Assembly (NCBI RefSeq): GCF_900155525.1
Contig: NZ_LT706945.1
Coordinates: 2,501-66,500, forward strand
From: Mailhella massiliensis
GTDB taxonomy: Bacteria > Desulfobacterota > Desulfovibrionia > Desulfovibrionales > Desulfovibrionaceae
Direction of reading: 5' to 3'
Length of the DNA: 64,000 nt
Part shown: piece after piece, positions 1 to 11,379 of the stretch
Numbering within the stretch: the first letter of the stretch is position 1
Layout: every line of letters begins with the position of its first letter
Notes under the pieces: generated by a model
Told to the model about the DNA's origin: nothing
What the model saw: the letters and a program-made list of their open reading frames with translations, nothing else
The model's database searches: none
Position numbers and translations under genes: made by a program

Positions 1-2413
<2,413 letters not shown>

Positions 2414-2465
2414 GTTTCTCTCATAAACCTCTCTCATCCCTGTCAATTATATATTTGGACAAATT

Positions 2466-2582
2466 TCCTTGGTGTCCATAGAGAAGCGGGTACACCCGAT
2501 CCCATTCCGAACTCGGAAGTTAAGCGCTTCATCGCCCATGATACTGCGCATTTTTACGTGGGAAAGTAGGCCGATGCCAAGG
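2466..2582 (+). rRNA. 5S ribosomal RNA
   Basis: It begins with CCTTGGTGTCC and ends with GATGCCAAGG, so the two ends pair as helix I. The internal CCGATCCCATTCCGAACTCG is the universally conserved 5S helix II/III segment. It lies about 50 bases after the 23S end and is followed by a terminator, the usual end of an rrn operon. Ends are approximate by a few bases. Confidence 0.96.
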
Positions 2583-2592
2583 TTATCTTTGG

Positions 2593-2620
2593 AAAGGCTC
2601 CTTTTCAGGAGCCTTTCGTC
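2593..2620 (+). terminator. rrn operon terminator
   Basis: AAAGGCTCC and GGAGCCTTT arms surround a short TTTTCA loop, 11 bases after the 5S gene, followed by a T-rich tract. A second GC-rich hairpin with AAAGCCC/GGGCTTT arms and a T run follows at about 2624-2675 and may back it up. Confidence 0.85.
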
Positions 2621-2675
2621 GTTTAAAGCCCTGCGGGCTGCGCACCCCTGCGCCGCCTGCGGGGCTTTTTGTTTT

Positions 2676-2994
2676 TCTCATCCCCGATGAAACCGGTCTG
2701 GAAAGCACACGGGCGGTACTGTCGAAACCTGTCGGTATGTTCCGGCGTTTTCCTGCGCGGCAAAACGCGGTGGGCAAAGGGGAAAGGCAGATGGGGCCGT
2801 ATGCTCCGAGGGGAAAGCGTGCACGGCCTTGGGGGACGGCGGCTCCGGTTGCCGGAACCCGGGGGGCCGGACACGGCGCGTTTGTGCGGGAGAGGGGGAA
2901 GCTCTGAAAAAAGAGAAGATAACGCCCGAAAGGTGTCGTATTTCCTTACGGGCGCATGATGCGCGTCTTTTTTCGTATTGTTTGCGGCATGTGC
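2676..2994. other. gene-free stretch after rrn operon
   Basis: Both strands have only short overlapping open frames without recognisable domains, good ribosome binding sites or conserved motifs. I see no gene, tRNA or repeat here. Its position between the rrn terminator and an integrase remnant suggests decayed mobile-element DNA. Confidence 0.5.
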
Positions 2995-3333
2995 TCAATC
3001 GTCAGGGAAGGTTCCTTTTCCGCACGCCCGTTCCTGCCAGCCCGTCTTTTTTGTGGCATATGTCCTATGCCCTGGAATCGCCCGTGCCTTGTCCCTCGCC
3101 AGCCGTGCCGCGTTCAATGAAACATCCGGGTACACTCCCCGGGCAAGCGTCTTCTGTTTTCCGGCAAAGTAGAAGGTGAAACGCCAATATTTTCCATCCT
3201 GAAAGTTGAGGCCTCCACCATCGGACTTCATGGGAACCTTTTCGCCTCTCTTTGCTCGTCGGTGCAGTTCCCGCAGGGCCGTGTCAGTCAGTGCCATGGC
3301 TTCCCCCTGTAGTGCCATTTCCGATAGTGCCAT
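2995..3333 (-). pseudogene. truncated tyrosine-recombinase (phage integrase) N-terminus
   Basis: The 112-residue product matches the arm-DNA-binding domain at the start of P4/DUF4102-type integrases: LTDTALRELHRRAKRGEKVP, then YWRFTFYFAGKQKTL, then GVYPDVSLNAARLARDKAR. After DKAR the similarity stops and the frame ends about 30 residues later. The core-binding and catalytic domains (R..H-x-x-R..Y) are absent, since intact relatives are about 400 residues. Three in-frame MAL starts occur (at residues 1, 6 and 13). The gene reads away from the 3' end of the selC tRNA, the usual arrangement for an element integrated in a tRNA gene. It is read as a remnant, not a working recombinase. Confidence 0.75.
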
Positions 3334-3382
3334 CGGGAAAAATAGGAATGTGGCACTAAAAATGGCACCTTTTTAGTGCCAT
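3289..3382. repeat. cluster of AGTGCCAT direct and inverted repeats
   Basis: AGTGCCAT occurs directly at about 3290, 3311, 3326 and 3375, and inverted (TGGCACTA / ATGGCAC) at about 3351 and 3362. All six lie within 95 bases between the integrase remnant and selC. Three copies fall in the integrase frame and encode MAL. Possible arm-type integrase sites or an operator; the role is inferred only from position. Confidence 0.5.
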
Positions 3383-3481
3383 GTATAGCGACATCATGGG
3401 AGGTTATGAAACGGAGAAAAAGAAAAAAAGTAAAGCCCCACAAGGCGTTTGAAGCTTTATGGAGCTTTATGACGGAAATAA

Positions 3482-3575
3482 TGGCGGAAGCGTATAGGAG
3501 TCGAACCTACCTCAGACCTCTCAGCCTGACACTGGTTTTGAAGACCAGGCGCAACACCGGTTACGAGACGCCTCC
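3482..3575 (-). tRNA. selC: tRNA-Sec (anticodon UCA)
   Basis: Read on the minus strand the RNA starts GGAGGCGT and ends ACGCTTCC-G-CCA, an 8-bp acceptor stem with one G-U pair, the length typical of selenocysteine tRNA. The anticodon arm is CTGGTCTTCAAAACCAG with anticodon TCA. A long variable arm (TGTCAGGCTGAGAGGTCTGA) precedes the T arm GGTTCGACTCC. At 94 nt including encoded CCA it is as long as known tRNA-Sec genes. It implies a selenoprotein-making organism, as in many Desulfovibrionaceae. An integrase remnant lies next to its 3' end. Confidence 0.95.
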
Positions 3576-3732
3576 GCTGGAAAAAATAGGCAAAAGCGGC
3601 CTGCCCGTCAACCCTTGGCATATTCTTTCCTCCGTTCATCTTGCAATATGGGGGAAGAAGCCTTATTGTGAAAATGAATCCGCAGAGTTTTGCGGTAAAC
3701 CGTGTCATCAATTCCTTCGGGAGGAAATTTTT

Positions 3733-4440
3733 ATGAACAATACGTCTCGTGACCAGGTGCAGAGCTACGGGCGCTCCAATGTCGCCGTCTACATGCAGCA
3801 GGTCTATCTGTGGATGACGGCCGCGCTGGGCGTCACGGCCTTTGCGGCTGTGTTCACCGCTTCCAATATGGCCATCATGCAGTTTCTGTTCACCAACACC
3901 ATCATGATGATTCTGCTCATGGTGGGCATCATCGGGCTGTCCATGTACATCACGGCCCGGATTCATCGCCTTTCCGCGGGAACGGCCACCGGACTCTTCC
4001 TGCTTTATTCCGCGCTCATGGGCGTCTTCCTCGGCCCGGTGCTTCTGGTGTACACCGGCGCTTCCGTGGCTCAGGCCTTCATCGTGACCGCCGGTATGTT
4101 CGGCGGCATGAGCGTGTTCGGCATGGTGACCAGGCGTGATCTGTCCGGTATGGGAAGCTTCCTCATGATGGGCCTGTGGGGTATTCTGCTGGCCAGCCTG
4201 GTGAACGCCTTCATCGGCAATACCGCCGTTGATCTCACCATCAGCGTGCTTGGTGTGATCATCTTCACGGGGCTTACCGCTTTTGATACCCAGAAGCTCC
4301 GCATCATGGGCGAAAGCGCTCCTGTGGACGACAGCCTGGCCATGCGTCGCGGTGCGTTGCTCGGCGCGCTTACGCTGTACCTTGACTTCATCAACATGTT
4401 CCTCTTCCTGCTGCGCCTCTTCGGCAACCGCAACAGCTGA
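3733..4440 (+). CDS. Bax inhibitor-1/YccA family membrane protein
   Basis: This 235-residue protein has about seven hydrophobic spans and ends with the family-typical TALYLDFIN-like segment (LGALTLYLDFINMFLFLLRLFG), where the acidic residue in the last helix is conserved in the TMBIM/YccA family. The family has roles in membrane stress and FtsH interaction (YccA) or calcium leak. The start at 3733 is chosen because GGAGGAAATTTTT lies just upstream. The longer open frame back to 3376 would run through the selC gene and is not used. A strong terminator follows, so it is probably monocistronic. Confidence 0.85.
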   Translation: MNNTSRDQVQSYGRSNVAVYMQQVYLWMTAALGVTAFAAVFTASNMAIMQFLFTNTIMMILLMVGIIGLSMYITARIHRLSAGTATGLFLLYSALMGVFLGPVLLVYTGASVAQAFIVTAGMFGGMSVFGMVTRRDLSGMGSFLMMGLWGILLASLVNAFIGNTAVDLTISVLGVIIFTGLTAFDTQKLRIMGESAPVDDSLAMRRGALLGALTLYLDFINMFLFLLRLFGNRNS

Positions 4441-4446
4441 TTTCAG

Positions 4447-4475
4447 GAAGGCCGCAGTATGCTGCGGCCTTCTTC
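4447..4475 (+). terminator. terminator of the YccA-like gene
   Basis: GAAGGCCGCAG and CTGCGGCCTTC arms form an 11-bp stem with a TATG loop, 7 bases after the stop codon, followed by TTCTCCCTTTT. Confidence 0.85.
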
Positions 4476-5139
4476 TCCCTTTTCTGAAGAGCCTCGAGTA
4501 CCGCCTTTATCGGGGCATTTTTTCTGCGGGTCATGCGGAGCGCATCGAAGACGCAAGGTTTGCCTGGAAAACGCGTTTTACGCAGAGCTTGCCGTAAGGA
4601 GCGTGAAGGGGCGCTCCATGATGAAGGCGGGAGAGCTTTTTAGGCTTATCCTGCCTCCCCGGAGATTTTTTGGGGGGAAGCGCGGAAAGGCATGTGGCCG
4701 TATTGTTCGCGGTGAAGCGCGGCTCGGAGACCTGTTTTTATGACGGCGGCCGGAGGGGATTCCGGCGTGACCATGGACAGATGCAGCGACAGGCGGCGTT
4801 CCGTCATGTTCAGGCCGGAAAGTACGGACAGGAAATCCATGAACAACGACGCCTCCGCTCGGCGTGAGTGCGGCGAACAGAAGTAGGGCTTTCCCGGAAC
4901 CGCAGGTTCTGCCGCCGTAAAAGCAACGCTCGTCCAGGGATACGGGATATCAAAAAAAACGCCCCGGCTGTCCGCGCCGGACGTTTTTCTTTTTATGTGA
5001 CAACGGCTCAGGCTTTTTCGGGAAAGCGAAACATTCAGGTCCTGGCCTGAGGGATGCATGTATCGGACTTTCCCGGCGACGAAGGGCGAGGCCATACGGC
5101 GTTTTCGCCGGACATGGATGCGGTCGGCAAACGCCGGCC
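4476..5139. other. gene-poor stretch before lpxK
   Basis: No convincing gene is seen on either strand; the open frames present overlap each other and lack motifs. The only clear structure is a hairpin with A and T runs on both sides at 4952-4990, which could terminate transcription from either direction. The lpxK promoter must lie in the last 150 bases, but no clear -35/-10 pair stands out. Confidence 0.5.
4952..4990. terminator. bidirectional terminator-like hairpin
   Basis: AACG..CCGGC and GCCGG.CGTT arms are preceded by eight A and followed by TTTTTCTTTTT, so both strands have a U-rich tail. Confidence 0.6.
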
Positions 5140-6279
5140 GTGGATGAAACTGTTCCCGTCGGTGTTGCCATGGCGAAGCGCCATCCTCTTCAGAATATAC
5201 TTTTTCCTCTCCTGCTGCCTCTTTCCCTGCTTTACGGTCTGGGAGGTCTCTGCAGGCGTGCTCTGGCAAAGCGGGGCATGACCGGATGCTGGAAGCCGCC
5301 GCACCCCTGCGTATCCATAGGCAATATTTCCTGGGGCGGCACAGGCAAGACTCCGGTGACGGACTGGCTGCTCAGTCATGCCGGAAAACGCGGTCTGCGC
5401 GTGGCCGTTCTTACCCGGGGCTACGGGGCGCGTCCGTCTCACCTTCCCCTGAAGGTGAACAGCGGCATGGCCGCTGCGGAATGCGGGGATGAGCCGCTCA
5501 TGCTGGCGATGCGCCATCCCGAAGCCGTAGTCATGGTGGACCCTGACCGTAATCGTGCGGGCCGCTTTCTGGAAAAGGAGTCTCCCCCGGATATGTATCT
5601 GCTGGACGACGGATTCCAGCATCTTTCCACCGGGCGCGACCTTGATCTCGTACTGCTTGATAAGGACGATGTGCGTTTCAGCCCTGCGCCGGGGCGTCCG
5701 CCTTCCAACTGGAACAGAATCATTCCTGCGGGAAGCTGGCGTGAGCCCGTTTCTGCGCTGCAGAGTGCTGCGGCCTTCCTCATCAAGGCGGAACCTGCGG
5801 AATGGCCGGAGCTGGTACCTGCGCTGAAGACAAGACTCGAAGCATTTCCCCGGCCCGTATTTGCTTTCTGCATGGAGCCTGCGGGGCTGCGCCCCGTGGG
5901 AGAGCATACGGCACAAAGCGATATTCTCGGCCCTTCCGTCGTCGACGGACCGTATGTTTTTCTCTGCGGTATTGGTGATCCGTCGCAGGCGCTGCATACG
6001 ACGGTATCCTTTCTCGGCCGCGGGCCGGAAAAGGTACTGGCCTTTCCCGATCATCACGATTTTAGAAAAGAAGCGGAAAAACTCCGTGCTCTGGCGCTGC
6101 CCATTGTCTGTACCGGCAAGGATGCCGTGAAGCTGGCGGCGTTTTCCCTTCCGCTTCCCTGTTTTTCGCTGGAAGTATCGGCACGCTTTTTTGCTTCTCT
6201 GAGTGTGGGGGAAGAAAACGTTTCCGATTTTGAAACCTGGTGGGAAGAGCAGCTCAGCCGTCTCTGCCCGCATTTTTGA
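5140..6279 (+). CDS. lpxK: tetraacyldisaccharide 4'-kinase
   Basis: LpxK phosphorylates the 4' position of the lipid A disaccharide precursor at the inner membrane, so the cell makes lipid A. The 379-residue product has a hydrophobic N-terminal segment (about 20-37) followed by the family P-loop GNISWGGTGKTP at 61-72. LTRGYGA (about 95), DEPLMLA (about 121) and LLDDGFQHL, an LpxK signature, come next. A start at 5170 (MAKRHPLQ) is also possible; no strong ribosome site distinguishes the two. rnr follows after 58 bases in the same direction, probably co-transcribed. Confidence 0.9.
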   Translation: MDETVPVGVAMAKRHPLQNILFPLLLPLSLLYGLGGLCRRALAKRGMTGCWKPPHPCVSIGNISWGGTGKTPVTDWLLSHAGKRGLRVAVLTRGYGARPSHLPLKVNSGMAAAECGDEPLMLAMRHPEAVVMVDPDRNRAGRFLEKESPPDMYLLDDGFQHLSTGRDLDLVLLDKDDVRFSPAPGRPPSNWNRIIPAGSWREPVSALQSAAAFLIKAEPAEWPELVPALKTRLEAFPRPVFAFCMEPAGLRPVGEHTAQSDILGPSVVDGPYVFLCGIGDPSQALHTTVSFLGRGPEKVLAFPDHHDFRKEAEKLRALALPIVCTGKDAVKLAAFSLPLPCFSLEVSARFFASLSVGEENVSDFETWWEEQLSRLCPHF

Positions 6280-6337
6280 TATGTGCCTCCGGGAAGGTGA
6301 CCGCTGGGCGGATTCCCCGGAAGTACAGGAATATATC

Positions 6338-9300
6338 ATGAAAAAACAAGTTGATATGGTAACGAAAGAGCAGCTTCTTACTCTGCTCGAACGCGCTGGC
6401 CGTCCGTTGCGGCTCGACGATATTCTGCGCCTCGGCGCGTTTTCCCGCAGACTCAAGCGGGATATACTGGAGGAACTGCACGGCCTTGTTCAGGAAGGCG
6501 GGCTGGTACGCCTGGAAGGCGGCAGCTTTGTGCCGGCGGGAAAACTGAAGACACGGCGCGGCGTTCTTTCCGTGCAGCGTTCCGGTGCAGCCTTCGTCAC
6601 GCCGGAGGATGCGGCCGCGAGAACGGGGCAGGATATTTACATCGCCCCGGAACATGTGGGCGATGCCTGGAACGGCGATGTGGTGGAAGTCATGCTTCTT
6701 CCCATGAAGCGCGGCGCGCACAGGGGGCAGGAGGGCCGTGTCGTGGAGGTGGTGCGGCGCGGTCATACGGAAATCGTGGCCCGCGTGCTGCGTGAGGGCA
6801 CGTTGGAGCACACCGCGCTGTGTCGTCCCGCAGATTCCCGCCTGGGCTTTGACGTGATCGCCGATATTTCGGCACTGGAAAAGAAGCCCGAGGAGCAGGA
6901 GCTTCTGCGAATCGCCATGGGCGACAGGCTGGGCGATGACGGAAAGCGTCCCCTGTGGGAGGGGCGGGCCCTCGCCTCCCTCGGTCTGGAAAACGATGCC
7001 GAGGTGCAGGAGCGTTTCACCAAGCTGAACAACGGCATTCCCACGGAGTTTCCCGACAATGTCGTGGCCGAGGCCGAAGAAGCGGCCCGGAAGACCGACA
7101 TGAGCGGTCTGACGGATCTTCGCGGGGAGATGCTGGTCACCATAGACGGCGAGGACGCCCGTGATTTCGACGATGCCGTATGCGTCCGCCGCACGGCGGA
7201 TGGCTGGAGGCTGCTGGTGGCCATTGCCGACGTATCTTATTATGTCCGGCCGAGAACGGCGCTGGACAGAGAGGCGCGCGAACGCGGCAATTCCTATTAC
7301 TTCCCCATGTCTGTGGAACCCATGCTGCCGGAGGCGCTGTGCAACGGCGTATGCAGCCTGAGACCGCAGGAGCAGCGGCGCTGCATGGCCGTGGACATGG
7401 CTCTGGACGCTCAGGGCACTCTGACGGACACGCATTTTTCCAATGCGGTGATGATGTCCCGCGCACGCCTGACCTACCGCGAGGTTCAGGCCGTTCTGGA
7501 TGATCCCGGCTGCGAAGCCGCCCTTGCCGTGGAGGAGCGCGCTCCGGGCGTGCCCGCCATGCTGAGGGAGGCGGCGGAGCTGGCCGACGTGCTCATGGAG
7601 CGTCGGCGCCGGCAGGGCGCTTTGGATTTCGACCTGCCGGAAGCGGAATTCGTGGTGGAGGAAGTGAACGGCTCTTCCCGCGTGACGGGCATACGCAACC
7701 GCGAAAGGCTGTTCAGCCACAGGCTCATCGAAGCCTTCATGGTGCGGGCCAACGAGGCCGTGGCCGAATTTCTGACAAGGCATAACGCGCCGTTGTTGTA
7801 CCGCGTTCATCCTTCCCCCGGGCCGGACAGGCTGGAGGAGCTGTATCATATTCTCCGCGGCACGGATGCCGAGCTGCCTCTGCCCCGCGCGGCCAAGGCG
7901 GGGACGCCCGTATGGCTTCCCCATGTGCTGGAAGCGGCGGCGGGTACCGATCAGGCCTTCATTGTCAACCGTCTTGCTCTGCGTTCCATGATGCAGGCGC
8001 GCTATTCCCCGGAAGAGGACGGGCATTTCGGCCTCGCTTCTCCCTGTTACTGCCATTTTACCTCCCCCATACGACGTTATGCCGACCTTGTGAACCATCG
8101 CGCTCTGCGTTATGTTCTCGGGCTCGATACGGGCGGGGCCATTCCCGCTGGACACAAGCTTCTGGAAGTGGCGGAACAGTGCAACGGACGGGAACGGGCC
8201 GCCACCGATGCGGAACGGGAAATCAACCGGCGCATGGGCTGCCTGCTGCTGCAGGGACGTACCGGGGAATATTTCGGGGGCGTCATCAGCGGCGTCATGA
8301 ATTTCGGCTTCTTTGTGGAGCTGGACGGTATGCCTGTGGAAGGCATGGTGCGCGTGGAGACGCTGGGCCGCGATTATTATGTGTTTGATGAAGACAGGCA
8401 GGAACTTCGCGGCGAGCACGGCGGCGAGACCTTCCGCCTGGGACAGCGAGTGACCGTAAAACTTGCCGGCGTGCATGTCGGCCGACTGGAGATAGACTTG
8501 GAATATAAAAAGGAAGACGAGGAAGGGCGTCGCCCCTTCCGCCGCAAGCGTGACGAAAGCGCGCCGAGACGCGCCCGCTTTGAAGACAGGGACGGCGGAG
8601 AACGCCGTACGGGCCGCCGCGCCTTTGCGGGAAGAAAGGGCCTGCGTCCCCGCAGGGATGAGGAAGAGCTGAAGCGCAGGATGCGCTACGCCTCCGACGC
8701 CTGGGGGGATGACGGTTCCGAAGGCGGAGAAAAGGAACTTCGCGGCCGGAGCCGTTTTGAGTCCCGTCCGAGACGGGAGGAACGTCCCTTCCGGGATGAG
8801 GAGCGGAGCAGGGAACAGGGCGCTTCGCCGGAGCGTGAACATGGCTTCAGAACGTCGTTCCGTCCCGGCAGAAAGCGTTTCGAGCAGGACGCGGAAGCGC
8901 CTTTCCGCCGTGAGGAACGTTCGTTCCGCAGAAGAGAGGACCGTTTTTCCGCCGAGGAAGGGGAAGAGCGCCGTTTCTCCCGGCATGAAGGAGAGGAAAG
9001 GTCTTTCCGGCCGTCCCGTCCCCGTTTCCGTCATGAGGAAAGACGCCCCCGCTTTGAGGAAGATGAGCGTTTCCGTCGCGAAGATTCCTTCCGCGATGGC
9101 GCGCGGGAAGAAAAACACGGCCGTTTTTCCCGTGAGGAACGGGAGGAGGGGGTTGCCCGCAGAGAGCGTCCCTTCCTGGAAAGGGGCGGGGAGCGCCGTT
9201 TTTCCCGCCGCGACGGCGAAGGAAGGCCTTTCCGCACGTCCCGCCCCCGTTTTGAGGAGGGGAGGAAACCTTCCCGCTTCCATGACGGGGAAGAACGTTC

Positions 9301-9445
9301 CTTCCGCGATCATGCGCCGCACCGCGGCCGTCCGTCCCGTGCCCGCGGGGAGCGCGAGGACTTCCACGGGGCGCCCGACGATTTCTTCGCCATTCATACG
9401 GAGCCGGAAAGGCCCGTGCACCGTTTCGGAAAACGCAGAAAATAA
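6338..9445 (+). CDS. rnr: ribonuclease R with long arginine/glutamate/phenylalanine-rich tail
   Basis: RNase R is a processive 3'-5' exoribonuclease that degrades structured RNA. The 1035-residue product has an N-terminal winged-helix region (residues 5-70), cold-shock-like domains, and the RNB catalytic core with the aspartates of GEDARDFDDAV (about 270). The RNase II signature HFTSPIRRYADLVNHR lies near 570, and an S1 domain spans about 643-722. The start at 6338 is chosen because it gives MKKQVDMVTKEQLL, the expected family beginning, with ACAGGA upstream; the frame is open further upstream. After the S1 domain there is a tail of about 310 residues made of imperfect RF/REE/RSFR units, far longer than the short basic tail of E. 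coli RNase R. No structured domain is visible in the tail. Confidence 0.93.
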   Translation: MKKQVDMVTKEQLLTLLERAGRPLRLDDILRLGAFSRRLKRDILEELHGLVQEGGLVRLEGGSFVPAGKLKTRRGVLSVQRSGAAFVTPEDAAARTGQDIYIAPEHVGDAWNGDVVEVMLLPMKRGAHRGQEGRVVEVVRRGHTEIVARVLREGTLEHTALCRPADSRLGFDVIADISALEKKPEEQELLRIAMGDRLGDDGKRPLWEGRALASLGLENDAEVQERFTKLNNGIPTEFPDNVVAEAEEAARKTDMSGLTDLRGEMLVTIDGEDARDFDDAVCVRRTADGWRLLVAIADVSYYVRPRTALDREARERGNSYYFPMSVEPMLPEALCNGVCSLRPQEQRRCMAVDMALDAQGTLTDTHFSNAVMMSRARLTYREVQAVLDDPGCEAALAVEERAPGVPAMLREAAELADVLMERRRRQGALDFDLPEAEFVVEEVNGSSRVTGIRNRERLFSHRLIEAFMVRANEAVAEFLTRHNAPLLYRVHPSPGPDRLEELYHILRGTDAELPLPRAAKAGTPVWLPHVLEAAAGTDQAFIVNRLALRSMMQARYSPEEDGHFGLASPCYCHFTSPIRRYADLVNHRALRYVLGLDTGGAIPAGHKLLEVAEQCNGRERAATDAEREINRRMGCLLLQGRTGEYFGGVISGVMNFGFFVELDGMPVEGMVRVETLGRDYYVFDEDRQELRGEHGGETFRLGQRVTVKLAGVHVGRLEIDLEYKKEDEEGRRPFRRKRDESAPRRARFEDRDGGERRTGRRAFAGRKGLRPRRDEEELKRRMRYASDAWGDDGSEGGEKELRGRSRFESRPRREERPFRDEERSREQGASPEREHGFRTSFRPGRKRFEQDAEAPFRREERSFRRREDRFSAEEGEERRFSRHEGEERSFRPSRPRFRHEERRPRFEEDERFRREDSFRDGAREEKHGRFSREEREEGVARRERPFLERGGERRFSRRDGEGRPFRTSRPRFEEGRKPSRFHDGEERSFRDHAPHRGRPSRARGEREDFHGAPDDFFAIHTEPERPVHRFGKRRK

Positions 9446-9516
9446 ACTTCGGGGGCCCGCATTGCGCGGGCTCCTCCCGTGCGGGCCTTCTCCCGCCGGG
9501 GTGTGGGCTTAACATG

Positions 9517-9545
9517 TTGACAATACATGACGCCTTAGATAAAAA
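9517..9545 (+). promoter_or_regulatory. candidate sigma-70 promoter for rpoZ-dnaJ
   Basis: TTGACA at 9517-9522 is followed after 17 bases by TAAAAA at 9540-9545. The -35 is consensus and the -10 is weaker. It lies 120 bases before rpoZ and downstream of rnr. Confidence 0.55.
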
Positions 9546-9551
9546 AGATGG

Positions 9552-9579
9552 TTCGGCATAATGCCGAAGTTTTATTTTC
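9552..9579 (+). terminator. hairpin with T-rich tail in the rpoZ leader
   Basis: TTCGGCA-taa-TGCCGAA forms a 7-bp stem followed by GTTTTATTTTC. It sits just after the candidate rpoZ promoter, so it could be an attenuator rather than only a terminator of upstream transcription. Confidence 0.45.
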
Positions 9580-9663
9580 TCTCCGTACTCCGTTCAGGGG
9601 CACGTATTTACCTGTTTCCGATATCACCCGGCTTGTCCCGGATAAACTTCCTGGAGGCATTTC

Positions 9664-9900
9664 ATGGCCCGTATTACCGTAGAAGATTGCCAGCGCCGCG
9701 TAGACAACCGTTTTCTGCTCGTGCAGATGGCCATCAAGCGCGTGCGCCAGTTCCGCGAAGGCTACGAACCTCTGGTGGACAGCAAGAACAAGGAAGTGGT
9801 GACGGCCCTGCGCGAAATCGCCGCCGGCAAGGTGCTGCCCGAAGACAAGCGCTTCTATACTCCCGTGGAAGGCGAAACCACGCCCGACCTTGACGATTAA
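9664..9900 (+). CDS. rpoZ: RNA polymerase omega subunit
   Basis: The 78-residue product begins [20 protein letters not shown] and continues with MAIKRVRQ, then [17 protein letters not shown], the conserved omega core. Omega helps fold and retain beta-prime in RNA polymerase. The start is supported by CTGGAGGCATTTC immediately upstream. dnaJ begins 23 bases after its stop, so the two are likely co-transcribed. Confidence 0.95.
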   Translation: MARITVEDCQRRVDNRFLLVQMAIKRVRQFREGYEPLVDSKNKEVVTALREIAAGKVLPEDKRFYTPVEGETTPDLDD

Positions 9901-9923
9901 GTCTTGTTTTTCGGAAAACTCCC

Positions 9924-11036
9924 ATGAGCAGCAAGCGCGATTATTACGAAGTTCTGGGCGTCGCCAGGGATGCTTCGGAGGATGAGATCAAGCGTGCCTA
10001 CCGCAAGCTGGCGCTCAAGTATCATCCCGACCATAATCCGAACAATCCCGAGGCGGAACAGAAGTTCAAGGAAGCCGCCGAAGCCTACGATGTCCTGCGC
10101 AATCCCGAGCGCCGCGCCAATTACGACCGTTTCGGTACCGCCGAACCGGGCATGGGCGGTGCGGGCTTCAACAGCGCCGAAGATATCTTCGCCCAGTTCG
10201 GCGACGTGTTCGGCGATCTGTTCGGTTTCGGCGGCAGCCGTTCCCGCGGTCCGCGTCCTCAGCAGGGCGATGATCTGCGCTACAATCTGACCATTTCCTT
10301 CCGTGAAGCGGCCAGGGGCATAGAAAAGGCCATCAAGATTCCCCGCCATGTCTCCTGCCCGGACTGCAACGGCTCCGGCGCAGCCAAGGGGTCTTCCCGC
10401 GAGACGTGCAAAAAGTGCGGCGGCAGCGGTCAGGTGGCCATCCGTCAGGGCTTCATGCAGTTCGTCCAGCCCTGCCCCGCCTGCCACGGCCGCGGCTTTA
10501 CCATTCCCAAGCCCTGCCCCCGCTGCAAAGGGGAAGGCATTGTGGAAACCGTGCGTGAACTTTCGGTGCGGATTCCCGCCGGCGTGTACGACGGGGCGCG
10601 TCTGCGCCTGCGCGGCGAAGGGGAAATGGGCGTGCACGGCGGGCCTCCCGGGGATTTGTATGTGGTTCTGCATGTGGAGGAGGACGACGTCTTCGAACGC
10701 GAGGATCAGGACCTCATCTACACCGCCACCATCACCTTCCCCCAGGCGGCGCTGGGTACCCGCATTCAGATTCCCAGCATCAACGACGGGGAAACGCTGG
10801 ATCTCGATATTCCCAAGGGCTCGCAGAACGGCAAGGTGTTCCAGATTCGCGGCAAGGGACTCAAATACCCCGGAGAAAAGCGTACCGGCGATCTGCTTGT
10901 CCGCATTGTGGTGAAGACGCCCACCAGGCTTTCCGCAGAGCAGGAAAAGCTGCTGCGCGAGTTTGAGCGCATCAGCGAAGAACAGAGCAAGTCCGGCCTG
11001 TTCGACAAGGTGAAAAAAGCCATGGGCATGGAATAA
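9924..11036 (+). CDS. dnaJ: chaperone protein DnaJ
   Basis: DnaJ delivers unfolded substrates to DnaK and stimulates its ATPase. The 370-residue product has an N-terminal J domain with the HPD motif in YHPDHNPNN (about residue 34), and a Gly/Phe region (FGDLFGFGG, about 90-105). Four zinc-binding repeats follow ([32 protein letters not shown], about 145-210), then the C-terminal substrate-binding domain. Length and domain order match class I DnaJ. A terminator follows directly. Confidence 0.96.
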   Translation: MSSKRDYYEVLGVARDASEDEIKRAYRKLALKYHPDHNPNNPEAEQKFKEAAEAYDVLRNPERRANYDRFGTAEPGMGGAGFNSAEDIFAQFGDVFGDLFGFGGSRSRGPRPQQGDDLRYNLTISFREAARGIEKAIKIPRHVSCPDCNGSGAAKGSSRETCKKCGGSGQVAIRQGFMQFVQPCPACHGRGFTIPKPCPRCKGEGIVETVRELSVRIPAGVYDGARLRLRGEGEMGVHGGPPGDLYVVLHVEEDDVFEREDQDLIYTATITFPQAALGTRIQIPSINDGETLDLDIPKGSQNGKVFQIRGKGLKYPGEKRTGDLLVRIVVKTPTRLSAEQEKLLREFERISEEQSKSGLFDKVKKAMGME

Positions 11037-11053
11037 TTCCGCTCCGTTTGAGC

Positions 11054-11090
11054 AAAAAAGGCCGTCTCCCTCCGGGAGGCGGCCTTTTTT
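11054..11090 (+). terminator. terminator after dnaJ
   Basis: AAAAAAGGCCGTCTCCC and GGGAGGCGGCCTTTTTT arms form a long GC-rich stem with A and T runs on either side, working in both directions. It starts 17 bases after the dnaJ stop. Confidence 0.9.
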
Positions 11091-11379
11091 GCGTCGCGAA
11101 GGGGCGCATGGCCTTCTTCCGTACCTGCAGGGGAAGCCCGGTCTTTTGCAATGCGGACATGCTCCGTCTGAAGCGGGGCGGGGCAGAAGGGCGTCAGGGC
11201 ATTTTGGCCGTCTTTCCGAGAAAGAGGGAACCTTGCCGTGCGGAACTTCTGTTCATCTGACGGCAGAGAGGCGAAAAATAAACAGCTCTATCATACACAA
11301 ATACGGGAAGGCGTTTTAAAACGGAGAAAAGGCCTTGTACGCTTTGTCCTGGTCAACCTTCAACACGAGCGCAGCAGTC

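Noticed and set aside
3376-3732. Upstream extension of the YccA-like gene
   Set aside because: It would translate through the selC tRNA gene; the start at 3733 has a strong ribosome site.
6203-6337. 45-codon upstream extension of rnr overlapping lpxK
   Set aside because: It overlaps the end of lpxK and lacks family similarity; the start at 6338 gives the normal N-terminus.
6254-9421. 1055-codon open frame on the minus strand over rnr
   Set aside because: Its low-complexity sequence mirrors the repetitive rnr tail; the plus-strand frame has full RNase R motifs.
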